DNA of 64,000 nucleotides from Chamaecyparis obtusa (GCA_027943335.1 BSBK01002933.1:1525001-1589000); one strand, 5' to 3'; shown: positions 1-12,199, numbered from the stretch's first letter. Notes: generated from the letters alone by a model not told the origin. Numbers and translations: made by a program.

Positions 1-836
1 ACATGAGCATCATATCACATCTATTTTTCTCTAGAGTCAATCCTTAGTATAAGCATCATGTAGCTTAATCTACATCTTAGATCCATTTTGGTTCCTTGGG
101 CTCTAGGGGCCAATATAGAGTATCCATGGTCCTTGAATGATCCAAATCCTCCCTAATCATCATTAGGGACATGCTCCATTTGTTTTGAGAGCACACCCAC
201 ATCCCTAAAGTGAGATCAAATCAAACGGCCACAAGGTGCTCACGTTTAAGCTCTATCTGAATGACCTTGCAAATAGTTTTTCTATATGTTTAGTATATGC
301 TGCTAGGACTAATGTTTTAATTTCTACGCTTGTTTCAAAGGGGTTAGGTTTTCATACTTGACATTTTGGCAAGCCCGGTAGGACTCCAAAAGCCTTATAA
401 TTGCATTTAAGATTTAGTATTAATACTTTAAGTTTTAGATTTAATTTTACTTTTTTAGTCGGATTTAGATTTATCTTTCTCTTGGATTTAGATTTTTATC
501 ATTATTTTATTTAATATTTAGATTTACATTTAAATATTATTTATATCTATTTGTTCTCTTCACATTCACTTAACGATTTTATGATGTTTCTATTATTCAT
601 TAATTAACATTATTGATTAGTAATAGACAGACGAAAATATATCTCTATCATTGTGCAAACAATAATTTTTTCTAGAGATATACTTCAAATTAAAATATGT
701 GATAATTTTTTGAATTAATGACCTATAAGGAAGAAAGAAAAATTAACAATGGGTCTCTTGCAAATATTACCCTAAACCAAATTGATACTTTACTCCAACA
801 CTAAACCAAATTAAATAATAAGCTTTAAAAAAAATG
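1..836. repeat. Dispersed AT-rich repeat, possible end of an outer LTR
   Basis: Positions 1-360 match 57830-58165 in the same orientation, and 418-841 match about 2430-2850. No coding frame is visible. Near 363-386 there is a stretch (TTTTGGCAAGCCCGG) that resembles the primer-binding region often found just inside plant Ty3 5' LTRs. The first 362 bases may therefore be the tail of an LTR whose start lies outside the window. The repeat itself is seen directly; the LTR reading is inference. Confidence 0.55.
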
Positions 837-1080
837 CAATCCTAACCCTAATCCTAACCCAAACCATATCCCTAGGTTTAATGTTTAACCTTAATCAAAC
901 CTAACCCTAATACTAACCATGTTATAAATGCTAACCCCAATGATAATCCTAATCGTAAGCCCTAATCTCAACCGCAACCAAATTCCTAACCTTAACCACA
1001 ATACTAACCATGATGTAAACCCTAACCATTACAATAATACTAATTCTAAGCCCTAATCCCAACCCTAATACTAAATTATA
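837..1080. repeat. Degenerate telomere-like CCCTAA tract
   Basis: Irregular runs of CCTAACCCTAAT-like words with many variants. This resembles decayed plant telomere sequence (CCCTAAA), but no perfect array of more than a few units remains. Similar runs lie at 56610-57290 and 61860-61960, and inverted (TTAGGG-like) at 59100-59480. Confidence 0.5.
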
Positions 1081-1211
1081 TAGTTAATTACTTATAGTTC
1101 ATTAAATTTAGGCATCTAATAAACTATAACCCTGATAATATAGATACATTTACAGTTATCCCCGACATGTCGAAAACACATAACTAGAATTCAGGAACCA
1201 ACTTTAGGAAT

Positions 1212-1835
1212 TCAATATCCTAATTGTGTCCTAATGGGTCTTAGTGGGTGTAATTGGGTTGTAATTGGTCGTAATTGGTCCTAATAGGTCTAATTGGGTC
1301 CTAATAGGTCCTAATTGGTTTAGAATTAAGTCTAATTAGGTCCTTATTGGTCTATTTAAGTCTAATTGGTCCTAATTGGTCCTATTGGTCTAATTAGATC
1401 CTATTAGGTACTAATTGGTCTAATTAGGTCCTAATTGGGTCTAATTAGGTTCTAATTAGTTGTAAATGAGTCTAATTGAGTCTAATTGGTCCTAATTGGT
1501 CTACAATTAATTCTAATTAGGTCCTAATTGGTATAATTAAGTCTAATTAGGTCCTAGTTGGTCTAATTAGGTCCTAATTGACTATAATAGGGTCTAATTA
1601 GGTCCTAATTAGTTGTAATTGAGTCTAATTGGTCCTATTAGGTCCTAATTGGTCTAATTGGGTCTAATACCATCCTAATTGTTCTAGAATTAAGTCTAAT
1701 AACATCCTAATTGGTATAATTGAGTCTAATAGGTCCTAATTGGTATAATTGGTCTAATTAAGTCTACTTAAGTCCTAATTGGTCTAATTGAGTCTAATTA
1801 GTCTAATTAGGTCTAATTAGGTCCTAATTCTAGTT
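1212..1835. repeat. Minisatellite, ~20-bp unit GGTCCTAATTGGTCTAATTA
   Basis: Dozens of imperfect units built from the words GGTCCTAATT and GGTCTAATTA follow each other without unique spacers. Units vary in length and base composition, so the array is old. A second, shorter patch of the same words lies at 2240-2425. Confidence 0.85.
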
Positions 1836-3649
1836 GTATTTGAGTTTATGGTTACATTTGAAATAGGGAGCTACGATTACAGTTCAATTAACACCTTTGG
1901 GGAAATGAAGACACGCTCTCTGATTATAAAGGAGTGTCACCTCATTTCATTTGTAGGAAACCCTTTTCAATAGAAGCAACCAACCAAATATCAAGGTCAT
2001 ATTTTTATTTCATATTTAATAATTTTTTATATATAGTTTTAATTTTACTTTTATATTTATATTTAGTTTTTATTTATATTTTATATTTAGATTTAGTTTT
2101 AGTTTTACATTTAGATTTAGTTTGAGTTAGAGTTAGAGTTAGATTTATATTCTCTTAGATTTAGATTTTGATCATTATTTTATTTAATATTTAGTTTTAA
2201 TTAGTTAGATTTAAATTTAAATATGCACGGGCAATGCCGTCATATTGGTCTAGTTGCCTAATTGTTCCTAATAGGTCCCTAATTGGTCTAGTTACGTATC
2301 TAATTGGTCCGAATAGGTCTTGCTAGGTTTAGTTAGGTCTATTTGGACCTAATAGGTCCTAATATATCTAATTGGTCAGACTAATAAGTCCTAATAGGTG
2401 TAATTGGTCCTAATATGTCCTAGTTTTAATACTTGAAGATTTAGATTTTAATTTTACTTTTAGAGATAGATTTAGATTTATCTTTCTCTTAGATTTAGAT
2501 TTTGATCATTATTTTTATTTAATATTTAGATTTAAATTTTAATTTTATTTATATCTATTTGTTGTCTTCACATTCAATTATTGGTTTTATGAGTTTCTAT
2601 TATTTAAATTAATTAACATAATTATGATTAGGTATAGAAAGGGGAAATATATCTCTATCATTGTGCAAACAATAAATTTTCTAGAGAAATACTTCAAATT
2701 TAATATGTGAAATTTTTTTGAGGTAATGACCATAAGAAGAAAGAAAAAATTAACAATAGGTCTCTTCAAATATTACCCTAAACCAAATTCATACTTTACT
2801 CCGACACTAAACCAAATTAAAACACTAACCTTTAAAAAAATTGCAATCTAAAACTTTCCTAATTCAGTCCTAAAGCTTTGTAATTGATATGAACAATTAT
2901 CTTGGTGCAAAATCTTGAATGTTTCCTAACTTTTCACACATCAAATGAATCTACAAACCTCATTTTGGGCTAACAAATGCAATTTAGAGCACCAAAATCT
3001 TGAAAGTTTCTAAAGGAAATAAATCAAATTCAAGTCAAAAAGTCATTTTCATTTCAAAAGCCAACAAAATCTTCAATGCTCCATTTGAAATCAAAGCACT
3101 TCTTTTTTTCATTTCTCAAAAGTTCAAAATCAGGATCCTAAAACCCCAAACCCTACGAATAATAAAATTTATTCAACACTACACCAAATTAGAGCCTAAG
3201 CCAAACATAAAATATAAATATATCTATTAATAATATTTGAAAAAATTATATATTTAATTTAATTTCAGTGGAGTTGTCAACCATTACTAGTAGCTCAAAT
3301 ATATTAAATATTATTCAAAGAAGGTTTCCATATTAAAAAAATAAATGAAGGTTTATATGTGTGTGTGTGTGTGTGTGTCTATATATATATATCAGATGCT
3401 TTCAACTATCACTATTATAACTAGCAAGGTTTATATCGTAGTTAGAAAATGGATGTTGAAAATATATATTTAGATCATCTATTTCTATTTAATATATATT
3501 TGCAATGTACGAATTGTTCACTTATTATATTTTTCAACTGTGAAAATATATTAAAATATTAAATAGTATATAGGAATTTAGACAAAAATGTCTTTACAGA
3601 AGTAAACACAACTTATGAAATTTTAATAACATATCACCCAAGTTAACGT
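1836..3649. repeat. AT-rich non-coding repeat region
   Basis: Contains TTAGATTTAGTTTTAG-like runs (2040-2215), the second minisatellite patch (2240-2425), and a direct copy (about 2430-2850) of 418-841. About 2860-2930 resembles 58990-59070. A (GT)n/(AT)n microsatellite lies at 3357-3400. Short open frames here are not conserved-looking and I do not call them genes. Confidence 0.6.
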
Positions 3650-3654
3650 GTTAC
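3650..3654. repeat. Target-site duplication GTTAC (left)
   Basis: GTTAC directly abuts the outer end of the left LTR. The same five bases follow the right LTR at 54424-54428. The two copies are 50.8 kb apart and tie both LTRs to one insertion. Confidence 0.9.
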
Positions 3655-4570
3655 TATGTGTGTATGTTAAACGCCTTCATGAAATTAGGATTATTAACTA
3701 TCAATTCAAAGCAAATACAATGCAAATTTAACTAAGAAATGAAACTAAAATCCATGACATCTCATGGTTCTCTAATTAGATGTGGTAAGTAGAGCTTTCA
3801 ACTTAATCTCCACTAGTGACACTTCTAAAATGAGAAAGTATGATGCTACAATGCTTAATCTAGCTCACAATGATCCATTATGCAATGATAAATCGAAATG
3901 CTAATGCTAATTGCTCTCAATTACTATCAAATGCTCATAAAATGCCTATAATAACAATGCTTTGCTCTTCAATTCTCTTCTATCTTATTGCTCTTAAAAT
4001 GACTCTTATTTATAGTAAATTCCCAAGGGTAGGGGGTAGAGTGAAGTAATCATGATTTAGCCTTGGTTGAGTCAAAAACTTTGCAATGTTCATAAATGGG
4101 GGGACAATTTAAATGTTTGTCTCAAAGATTTGGACAAAATTGAGTGGTTGAGATTGAAAGATTGGAATGAGTGATTGAGATTCAATTCTTTTTGAGTGAT
4201 TTGTGTCTCTTTGTCCTCAATTCTCATTGGTTGCTCAACTTTGTTAAAAGATATTAGGATTTATTAAATTCAATTAATTAATTACATTTAGCCATGTAGG
4301 GGAATAGGTTCATTTTGATTTTTTGATTTAACAACTATACAATTAATTGATTAAAATCAATTATATAGTGTTTTTGACCCCTTTAAGCTTGTATTTAATT
4401 ATTTAATATCATTATTTGATTTTTCCTTTGATTTTATAATTTTGTCCAATTTGATTTATTAATGTCCATTTAATATTGATTTGATCATTTTTTATGAGAA
4501 TTAGTGCATTTTGATTATTTCGAGCCAATTTAATGATTTAAAAGCACTTGCCCATTTTTGAGTGTCTACA
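3655..4570 (-). repeat. 3' LTR of the Tat element
   Basis: Aligns end to end with 53500-54423. On the minus strand it begins TGTAGACACTCAAAAATGG and ends CACACATA, where the last CA has become TA. A TATA-like stretch (minus strand CTATAAATAAGAG) lies at about 4007-4015. Confidence 0.92.
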
Positions 4571-4587
4571 AATGCCCCTCTTTGAAT
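4571..4587 (-). other. Polypurine tract of the Tat element
   Basis: Minus strand TTCAAAGAGGGGCATT lies directly before the 3' LTR start. It primes plus-strand DNA synthesis in LTR retrotransposons. The element at 5296-16456 has almost the same tract at 15177-15192. Confidence 0.85.
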
Positions 4588-5290
4588 TGATGTGCGAAGA
4601 ACATTGATTTAAAGAAATTTTAAGTCCTGGTCGCTTTTAGGTCCTGATTTACTGATATGCTGATATGCCACTGATCTGATTTGATAAAATGATATGTGCC
4701 TCACTGATAATAATTCAAAAAATTTTGATGCCCCAAATTCACTGATGTTTGATGCCAATTTGATACTCTGATGCCCCCTCAGAAATGAAACATATTGATT
4801 GCTTGATTTGAAAAATTTGATTATATTGATTGATTGATCCAATATGTTTTCATTTCTGAAAAACATTGATGATATGTTGATTTCAAATAATGCCTCAGTT
4901 CAATTGATAGGTTGATATTAGGTCAATAGGTCAAAAGTTTACCTCCAAATTAGGTCAAAATTAGCTTAAATAGGTTGAAAAACCTAGATTTACTATTCAT
5001 TTTCACTTTTGACTATTGAGATTTTGCTTTGATCCTGCCTTGATTTTTATGTTGGACTATGGACCTCCAGTGAGTCATTTTTAACCTTGTGCATTTATTT
5101 CTCTTTTTTCACATTTATTGCATTTTTTTTTGTTGCATTCATAGTTTAGAATTTGAAAAATGCTACTTAGGATAGTTTAAATGCCGTGTAACCCTTTAAA
5201 ATACCGCATCCACGCTTTTTACTCACACCTCCACGTAGTAAAGTGTCGCTTAGAAATCTTTAAGTCTCACCTAATACCAATATGTTTCCG
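4588..5290 (-). other. 3' non-coding region of the Tat element, distal part
   Basis: There is no convincing gene. The stretch 5160-5290 carries several degenerate words of the type TAAARTGYCGC, which recur inverted in the 5' leader (51455-53400). The region is cut at 5295/5296 by the next element and resumes at 16462. Confidence 0.6.
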
Positions 5291-5295
5291 CATAG
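5291..5295. repeat. Target-site duplication CATAG (left)
   Basis: CATAG precedes the 5' LTR at 5296. The same five bases follow the 3' LTR at 16457-16461. Confidence 0.92.
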
Positions 5296-6494
5296 TGTAA
5301 TACCCCAAAAATGGGCTATAAGTTCATTAACCTCCTATATCATCAAATCATATGAAATCGACATCAAAGTCCTAATCTAAGGCACATCTAAACATCATCA
5401 AATCTAATTGATTATCTTAAATTTTGTATCGAGGAATATTCCTAGTAATATTCCTAATTATCTTAATTATCTTTAATTTTATAATTATTTGGCAATAAAT
5501 CACATTTATCCTAAAGTTTGATTAATTGAATATTTTCATATTTAATTAATTAGATTTAATATTTGCCACTTAATTATGTAATTAAATTTAATTCTATCTA
5601 TTATTAATTGTATTATTTAATTTTGACAATAAATCTAATATCATGTGAATAATTGATTAAATTCTTATTTAATTAATTAAAGCAAGTTGTCATTATTTAA
5701 TAATATAGTTTTTAATAAAATTTTGATTAAATAATTGATTAACCCATAAATCAATTGTTTTATTTTTAAAAGCAGTTAAGTTGGAAATAAATCACTTTAT
5801 TATTAAATTAATTCATAAATAAAACATGCACAATCATAAAAGCAAACAACTATCAATTATCAATTAAAGCTAAACTCTATTTTGAGTTAAAACTTAGCTT
5901 TTGCATGTTTTTGTGAGTTAATTATCTTTTATTTAAAAATAACTCAAAAATCAAGATGAGTTAATTTGAGTGATTTATGGCTTTTATTCATGCACCTCCA
6001 AAGCCCTGAATTTCTATAAATTAAGGCTTCAGCTCTTCACAAATCATCTCATATTTTGCACAATCACGCTGGAGAATTGGAATTGAAGAATCAAAGCTCT
6101 TGCGAATCGACATCTTTGTGAGATCAATCTTATTTATTTTTTTGCATTCATTTAGATTCATATTACATATCATTGTTAGATTCATAGCATATCAGTTTTC
6201 AATAGCATTCATATCATATCAGTTTTTATCATTCTTATTGCATAGAAAATATCAAAAATATAGATTAATTGTATTCAATTTCATATCCATCTTTTGCATC
6301 CAAATCCTTCATTTAGGTGTCGTCTAGGTCACTGATCTCGATTACAATCTGAGAACATTAATCTCGCACCTATTAGAAGGCAGTAAATCGCTTGGTTAGA
6401 TAGCTTTCAATTTTGCACGATTTTGATTATAGCTAACCTCTAATGTTTTACTGAGTGTTGTGTTTACAGATCAGGTATAATTTTCACACACACA
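5296..6494 (+). repeat. 5' LTR of the non-autonomous Tat-like element
   Basis: Matches 15193-16456. Both ends are nearly identical, but about 5630-5935 differs strongly from the 3' LTR, including length changes. A TATA box (CTATAAATTAAGG) lies at 6015-6020. The 75-codon open frame at 6100-6327 is part of the LTR and recurs unchanged at 16062-16289; it is not a gene. Confidence 0.93.
6015..6020 (+). promoter_or_regulatory. TATA box in the 5' LTR
   Basis: TATAAA in the context TTTCTATAAATTAAGG, about 480 bp before the LTR end. It is repeated at 15977-15982 in the 3' LTR. This is the likely core promoter for the element's RNA, judged by position and motif only. Confidence 0.6.
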
Positions 6495-6498
6495 TTTC

Positions 6499-6516
6499 TG
6501 GCGCCCACTGTGGGGC
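6499..6516 (+). other. Primer binding site
   Basis: TGGCGCCCACTGTGGGGC starts four bases after the 5' LTR, as expected for a tRNA-primed minus-strand start. The same site with two changes lies at 53480-53497 on the minus strand. I cannot name the tRNA with certainty. Confidence 0.8.
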
Positions 6517-9108
6517 AACCCACCTTTGCATGCTGGTTTTGATTTTTTTGGGAGCTAAAACCCCAAAGTTTCAAAGATTTAATTTTATCTCCCAAACGGC
6601 TTAGAATTTTGATCTGAAATTTTTTTTGTAGGTTGGTGACATGTCATGGAAGCTACAGTAAAAAATTTAGAATTTTTTGAGATGTTTTGAATTTTTAATA
6701 ATTTTTTCTTGAAATTCCGGAAAAAATTAATATCTGACGCAAATTAACATATTTTTCGAAAATTTTTATATTTTCGGAAAGCTCTTTAAATTCTACAGGG
6801 GGTCCATTCTTTGTGTTTTAAATTTGGACATGATATCATAGCTCAAATAGTCAATTTACAAAAACTGGTCTGTATTGATAAAATGGGTCTCTAGGGCACA
6901 AATGAAGAGGTTTTTCTAAAATTTTTGCATTTTTGGAAAGCTCTCTGTTTTTTAGCAGGGGTCTCTATTCTAAATTTCTATTTTTGTGGCCAAAATCATA
7001 TCAAAAAAATTAGATCTTATTGACTAGGTCAAATGCAGCAAAAAAAAAATAAAGTTTTGTGATGGGTATGCACTTATTTTTTTTACATGGTTCAATGAAT
7101 GATATGAGTTGTCATTTGGGTTGATTGCTGGTTATTATTACTGATAATAATTGATTTTTAGAGCTAACCCTATGGTTTTCATAAGTTGAATATATTTTGC
7201 ATATCTTGTTTGCTTGTTTGCTTGTTGGAGAGTTCGTCACTTGCTTGCATGGAAAAGCTCAACAAAAATTGCTAAAAATCAAGTAAAATCTACTAAGCGC
7301 GTTGCAAGGATCCCAGGTATTCTCCTTCATCTAATAATATTTTGATTTGGGACTTAAAATAAATCTCTTATGTGTCAAGCTTGTGTGCATCTTTTCATGC
7401 TTTTGATCTATTTCTACACACTTGCATAATTGATACTAGGTTGTGAACCCTTAAGGATTCATTACGTAGTCTTAGGATACTTGTGATTGATCTTGATTGC
7501 TATCTTGGGTTATTGGACTCGCTAATCCGCCGGCCCCTCATTTCCGCCCCGTGGTTGCAATCTCAGTGCCATAAAGGGGAGGGGTCAACAGGACAGAAGC
7601 GTTAAATGTTCCACTTGGCAACCCTTTTGTGCTTTTAGGAACTCACTTGTTTTCTAAGTTGTGGACTTGTTTTTAGCTTGTGTGAGGTGTTAAGTGTTCC
7701 ACCTTGTGGACTCATCTCATATTTTCTTTAAGCATTAAGTGTTCCTCTTTCTACTTTTTGAATGCTTTTGGTAGATTTGCTTTCGGAACATACATCTGTG
7801 CTCACATAGTAATTAGGCCCTATGAACACTATTTGTGATTCTTGAGAGATTGGATTCCTAGCGAAATCCTTCTTGACGATAGAATCCTTGTAGGTAGGGA
7901 GGATACTTAGTGCGTTTCACATTCAACTTAGATAGTGAGTCTTCTCTTATTGATCGACACATTCTCTCTCCGGAGAGGTTGATAGATCATGTGGGGTTGA
8001 TATCACAAGCTTTGGTGAATCAAAATTAGTTAGTGCATCTTCTCTTATTGATTGATACATTCTCTCCCCAGAGAGGTTGATAGATCACGTGGAGTTGATA
8101 TCACAGACCTCGGTGGAACAAAACTTTGTCTTAGCGTGTCGGATTAATCTGCTTGCTTTGTTTGGGTTAAAAGTGAAGAGGTGTCAAAACCTTGAATCTG
8201 GAGCCAAGTCCCCTTGTGGTATACTATTGTGAGTCATCTTTAGAGAGGGTTAACCGTAGCGGACAATCCCTTCACGGGGCAAACTACATTGACGGAACCT
8301 CAAGCGGTAATAGCCATTTTCGCCATGGTAGTGACAACCGCTATATAAATATCCTTGTGGAAGAAATCTCCACGGGTATGGTTCATTGTTGGGTTGTCAG
8401 ATCTCCCTAGCAGCTCTTGAAGATTAAGTTCTCGGACTGTGTCAAAACCCTGGTGCGCCGGGATTGGAGTTCACCCCTTTGAATCATAAAAGTTGCAGAG
8501 TCAAACCATTACTAAAAACCTTAGAGAGGCCAATTTTTCATTCTCAGGTATATGTGTGTTATTGCAAAACTTTTCAGAACATACACAATTAGTACTCTCA
8601 GGGATTAGCACAATTTGGTCACTTGATTGTTCATGCGCAAGGTTGCTTTTGCCCTTGTTCATTGTTTTCAGACGTGCTTGGAATCACTTGCTTGCTATTC
8701 TGCGTGCTTATTTATCTACTTGGCTATTAAAAATGATCAAATTTGGTATAACATTCAAAATCTAGATAGTACAATTTGCAAACAATCCAAAACTGAAAAC
8801 CTTAAATTTTGCAAAAATTGACGTAAAGTTCTTTCTGGAGTCAAAAGTCATTTCAAGAAGTCAAAAGTCGTACGAGTTTTGTCAAGTGTCATTTCAGTAT
8901 TACCCAACTGTCGTACGAGTTTCGCAACTCTCGTTTCATTTATACCCAACTGTCGTATGAGTCTGCGGAGTATCGTTTGGAAAAATTTGAGAGAATTGTC
9001 AGAAATTGTCAAATTGCAAGATATCCAATGTTTCCAGCCTAGATCCAGAATCTGTAAAAAATATCATTGTGTCAGGAACAGATCAGTAGCTATTGAGAAT
9101 TAGTACAC
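6517..9108 (+). other. 5' leader of the non-autonomous element
   Basis: 2.6 kb without a convincing gene. Visible structure includes a direct duplication of about 115 bp (roughly 7930-8110) containing TCTCTCCGGAGAG-like palindromes. A more GC-rich, structured stretch lies at 8190-8410. The words ACCCAACTGTCGTACGAGT repeat at 8880-8975. Long structured leaders are usual in Tat elements, where packaging and dimerisation signals are expected; no function can be read directly. Confidence 0.6.
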
Positions 9109-11361
9109 ATGTCTCAAAGAATCAGTAAACAAGAGGAAGAAGCTCTGATCGCCACTATAATGAAACAGATACATGCTATGCAAGTCCAGCTTGACAAACT
9201 TGGGAAAGAAAAGGAACCTCTATACTCTTTTCCATTTGATAAAGACTTGTACATGTCACCATGCCCCCAAAAAAAAATTGAGCAATATGATACCTCTTCC
9301 ACAGAGAGTGACACATCTAGCTTTGAAGACTATGATGACTATGATGACAGAAAATGTAATGATACCTATGACACCTCTGTTCCTAAGAGTCCTCCTCGTC
9401 GTTCGTTCCTACTTACTACAAATGGGCCATCACATTGGATAGATCAGGAGAGTGATCCATATGATTCTGATTATCAAAGAGAATTTGATGATTTCTATGC
9501 ACAATACCCAGATGATCCATCTGTTTCACTTGAGGAAGAGAAAGTTTACCACGCTAATTATAAACATGCATACTATAAGGATCTCTCCTCTAAGAACTCT
9601 CAGACTAAAAATAAAGATTACACTCTCAAGCAAGATCATGTTAATGTTGGACCTTTGTCTTGTGATGGTTCCCTTCCACCCCCTACTTCCTCCAATACCC
9701 ATACATTTCCTAAAGCTTCTGAGTCTTTCAAATCTTTCACAGAACCTTCATCTGACACAAGCCCTGATACTTTTCATGTGGTTCCCTATAGTTATCCCCC
9801 AGGGTTGCCTCTTAAAGAAACTCAAGCTAACCTTCACTTGGCTGCAAAGACTTTCAATAATGATAAACCTAAAGAGCCTAAGCCTTCATATGCTATAATC
9901 CCTACTTCAGCTAGTCCTCCACCATCTCTGCCAAAGTCATCCATACAATCCCAACATACTTCCTTGTCCTTAGAAGTGGCTCCATGTCAAGAGGACTCTA
10001 AAAATGATAAAGAAAAGAACATAAAGAAAGATCAAGATCAAGAACCCTCCATGTCATCCACTCCTTTTCCCGATGTCTCTTATCCGCTTCATGGTTCTTT
10101 TGATCCTATACACCCTTTTTCATGCATTCCACCATGTCTTAAGTCTTCTCTTAAGCAAGATCAGGCTACTACTTACACTGTTGAGCTTATTGGCAATCAA
10201 AATAACCTTACTACACTTGCACTTTCCAAAGATGATACTTCCATTAAGGTTGGTAAAAATAGTGTTCCTTCCAATGTTAAGCCTATTAAAAATCAAAAGA
10301 AAAATTATGTGCTTGTGCTATCCAAAGATCCTTGTCAAGATCAAAGTCTTTCATCTTCTTGTTCTACCACTCCATGTTCACTTCCACTTTCTACTCTTCC
10401 TAAGTCTTCGCAAGCTTTGAATGATCCTATCAAAGAAAATGCTCTTATTCAAGATGTCCATGATTTTATTGAAAATTCTAATGCTCACTCTAAAGATGCT
10501 GATATCCTTGGTTGTCATATAGATGCTAACAAACTTATTGATTATCCTTTTGCGTCTTCCACTTCCATCCTTGGACCTCTTCCACCACTACTAAGGGCTT
10601 CATGCCTTCCTTCCATCTTGGGTCCTTATGTCCCTTCACTTTCCCCTCCTAACTCTCCTAATTTTCCATCCATCTTGGGTCCTTACATACCTCCATCTCC
10701 CATCTTTCCTCAAGATCAACATAGATGCATACCCTTGAATCCTTTTCATCCACCCACCCATCTAAACCAGTCGTATCCTTCCTCTTCCACAAATCCCAAG
10801 TCTTTTGGAAGTAACTTGAATGTTCAATACAAGAAAAAGAAGCAATACAAGAATACATCAAAAAAAGAATATCACCATGTCTCCTCTCATAGACATGGAA
10901 ACATAAAGTCAAAAGAAATATCTAAGAAAAAAACTACAAGACAAGTATGGGTTCCAAAATCCATCATTCAAGATATTCTCTCTAGATCATCAAAAGGAAA
11001 TAAAAATCCTAAGGCTATATGGATTCCAAAGTCTCTCTTGAAAGAGTCTGGTGTTGAGAAAAAAGTGAAATTGACATTCAAGCTTCCAAAGGCTTCCACT
11101 ACATCTCCTTCCAAAAATATTCTTCCATTTCATGCGCCCAAACCTCAACCTCTGCTATCTATTCGCCATATTCCTTCACGTATTCCTTCATTCACGTTTT
11201 CTCCACCCTCTTGCCACCCTTCAAGGTGTGTGTTTATATTGATCTTGCCTTCCTTTCCATCTACCCTTTCACAATCCTTCCATTCATTAACCTTCTACCT
11301 TCTATCATTTTTCCTCACTTGCCTATTCCTCCTATCTTCCAACCTCACTTGCTTTACATAA
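9109..11361 (+). CDS. Intact 750-aa Pro/Ser/Lys-rich protein of unknown function in a retrotransposon
   Basis: This is an uninterrupted 750-codon frame in the slot where gag-pol should be. Residues about 1-65 resemble the head of the neighbouring Tat gag. A short coiled-coil-like stretch with MQVQLDKL is followed by SFPFDKDLYMSP, against PFPFDKSLVMVPFP in the gag at 50178-50732. After that the similarity stops and no capsid domain follows. Residues 60-130 are acidic (Asp/Ser/Tyr). Residues 190-480 are low-complexity, rich in Ser, Pro and Lys. SILGP occurs three times at about 495-535. A basic stretch (575-620) holds KKKKQYKN, and WVPKS/WIPKS occurs twice at about 625-655. The last 70 residues are hydrophobic and may be read-through into non-coding sequence. 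No zinc knuckle, protease or RT motif is present. It could be a gag-derived RNA-binding protein; that is inference. Confidence 0.7.
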   Translation: MSQRISKQEEEALIATIMKQIHAMQVQLDKLGKEKEPLYSFPFDKDLYMSPCPQKKIEQYDTSSTESDTSSFEDYDDYDDRKCNDTYDTSVPKSPPRRSFLLTTNGPSHWIDQESDPYDSDYQREFDDFYAQYPDDPSVSLEEEKVYHANYKHAYYKDLSSKNSQTKNKDYTLKQDHVNVGPLSCDGSLPPPTSSNTHTFPKASESFKSFTEPSSDTSPDTFHVVPYSYPPGLPLKETQANLHLAAKTFNNDKPKEPKPSYAIIPTSASPPPSLPKSSIQSQHTSLSLEVAPCQEDSKNDKEKNIKKDQDQEPSMSSTPFPDVSYPLHGSFDPIHPFSCIPPCLKSSLKQDQATTYTVELIGNQNNLTTLALSKDDTSIKVGKNSVPSNVKPIKNQKKNYVLVLSKDPCQDQSLSSSCSTTPCSLPLSTLPKSSQALNDPIKENALIQDVHDFIENSNAHSKDADILGCHIDANKLIDYPFASSTSILGPLPPLLRASCLPSILGPYVPSLSPPNSPNFPSILGPYIPPSPIFPQDQHRCIPLNPFHPPTHLNQSYPSSSTNPKSFGSNLNVQYKKKKQYKNTSKKEYHHVSSHRHGNIKSKEISKKKTTRQVWVPKSIIQDILSRSSKGNKNPKAIWIPKSLLKESGVEKKVKLTFKLPKASTTSPSKNILPFHAPKPQPLLSIRHIPSRIPSFTFSPPSCHPSRCVFILILPSFPSTLSQSFHSLTFYLLSFFLTCLFLLSSNLTCFT

Positions 11362-12199
11362 AACCTTATCCTCCATTTTTCTCTTTCATCTCCCTTTCCC
11401 TATCAGCATCTTTGAGCGTGTCATTTTGAATCCTTGGCATATCATGGTTTATCCTTTCAAGGAGCATTATCTAAAAAGCTTGCCTTCTTCCAAAAAAAGA
11501 AATGAAAAATAGAAAAAAATTAAAAATGTGCCTTGGTGAAAGCCTGGAAACAGGCACCTTGGTAGCAAAAGTAAAGAGAAATAAATTCATCCTATGGTGA
11601 AAACCACTTCCTTGTGGCACCTTGGATAAGTACCATGATGAAAACCTGGCAATCAGGCATCATGCGTAGTTCTTCTACATATTTCATCCATTCCATCTTC
11701 TCTCTTTGATCTTGACAATGTTGATCTATACACGAACATTTGGCTATTTTGTGAGCTATCTTATGATGATCTTGCTTTCATTTCCTTCCTATTTAGCCTT
11801 CATATCCATCTTCCTCCATTCATTTTCTCCTATCGCTATCCTTTTCCCCTTTGGTCTTGATCTAATAAAAAAAGAAAGAAAGAGTAAAACACGGTACTAC
11901 CTCTTGACATGTCTACTCCTTTGGATTGCATCCTTTCCTGCTCTTGCATTATGATTTTGTGCTTATCCTATGCTAGCCTTTCATTGCTTTTCCAAATGCG
12001 CTTTACATGACAATTTTTCCCTAGCTTGGGTACCCTTGAGGAGTTTTCCCTTGAGGATTTCTTCCCTTCATTATCCTTTATTCTCTTGTCTTCCATCTCT
12101 TCCACTAGCTTGCCAATCCCTCTTGTTCTCCACCTTACTAGACATTGGGACTGCAGATATGATCTTGCTTTGGAGTTTGCAAATGGAAAAAGATGCTAT
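11362..12199 (+). other. Spacer between the 750-aa ORF and the integrase remnant
   Basis: No recognisable coding domain. Three copies of a hairpin-type motif (GTGAAAACCTGG...CAGGC...CCTTGG) lie at about 11530-11570, 11594-11625 and 11637-11663. The same motif recurs after the integrase remnant. Confidence 0.55.

Noticed and set aside
1212..1835. Regular repeats suggestive of a CRISPR-like array
   Set aside because: Units run head to tail with no unique spacers, vary in length, and the context is a plant nuclear genome. It is a minisatellite.
9114..11954. Alternative frames across the 750-codon ORF and its downstream sequence
   Set aside because: They overlap the long frame in other phases and have runs of hydrophobic residues without motifs.
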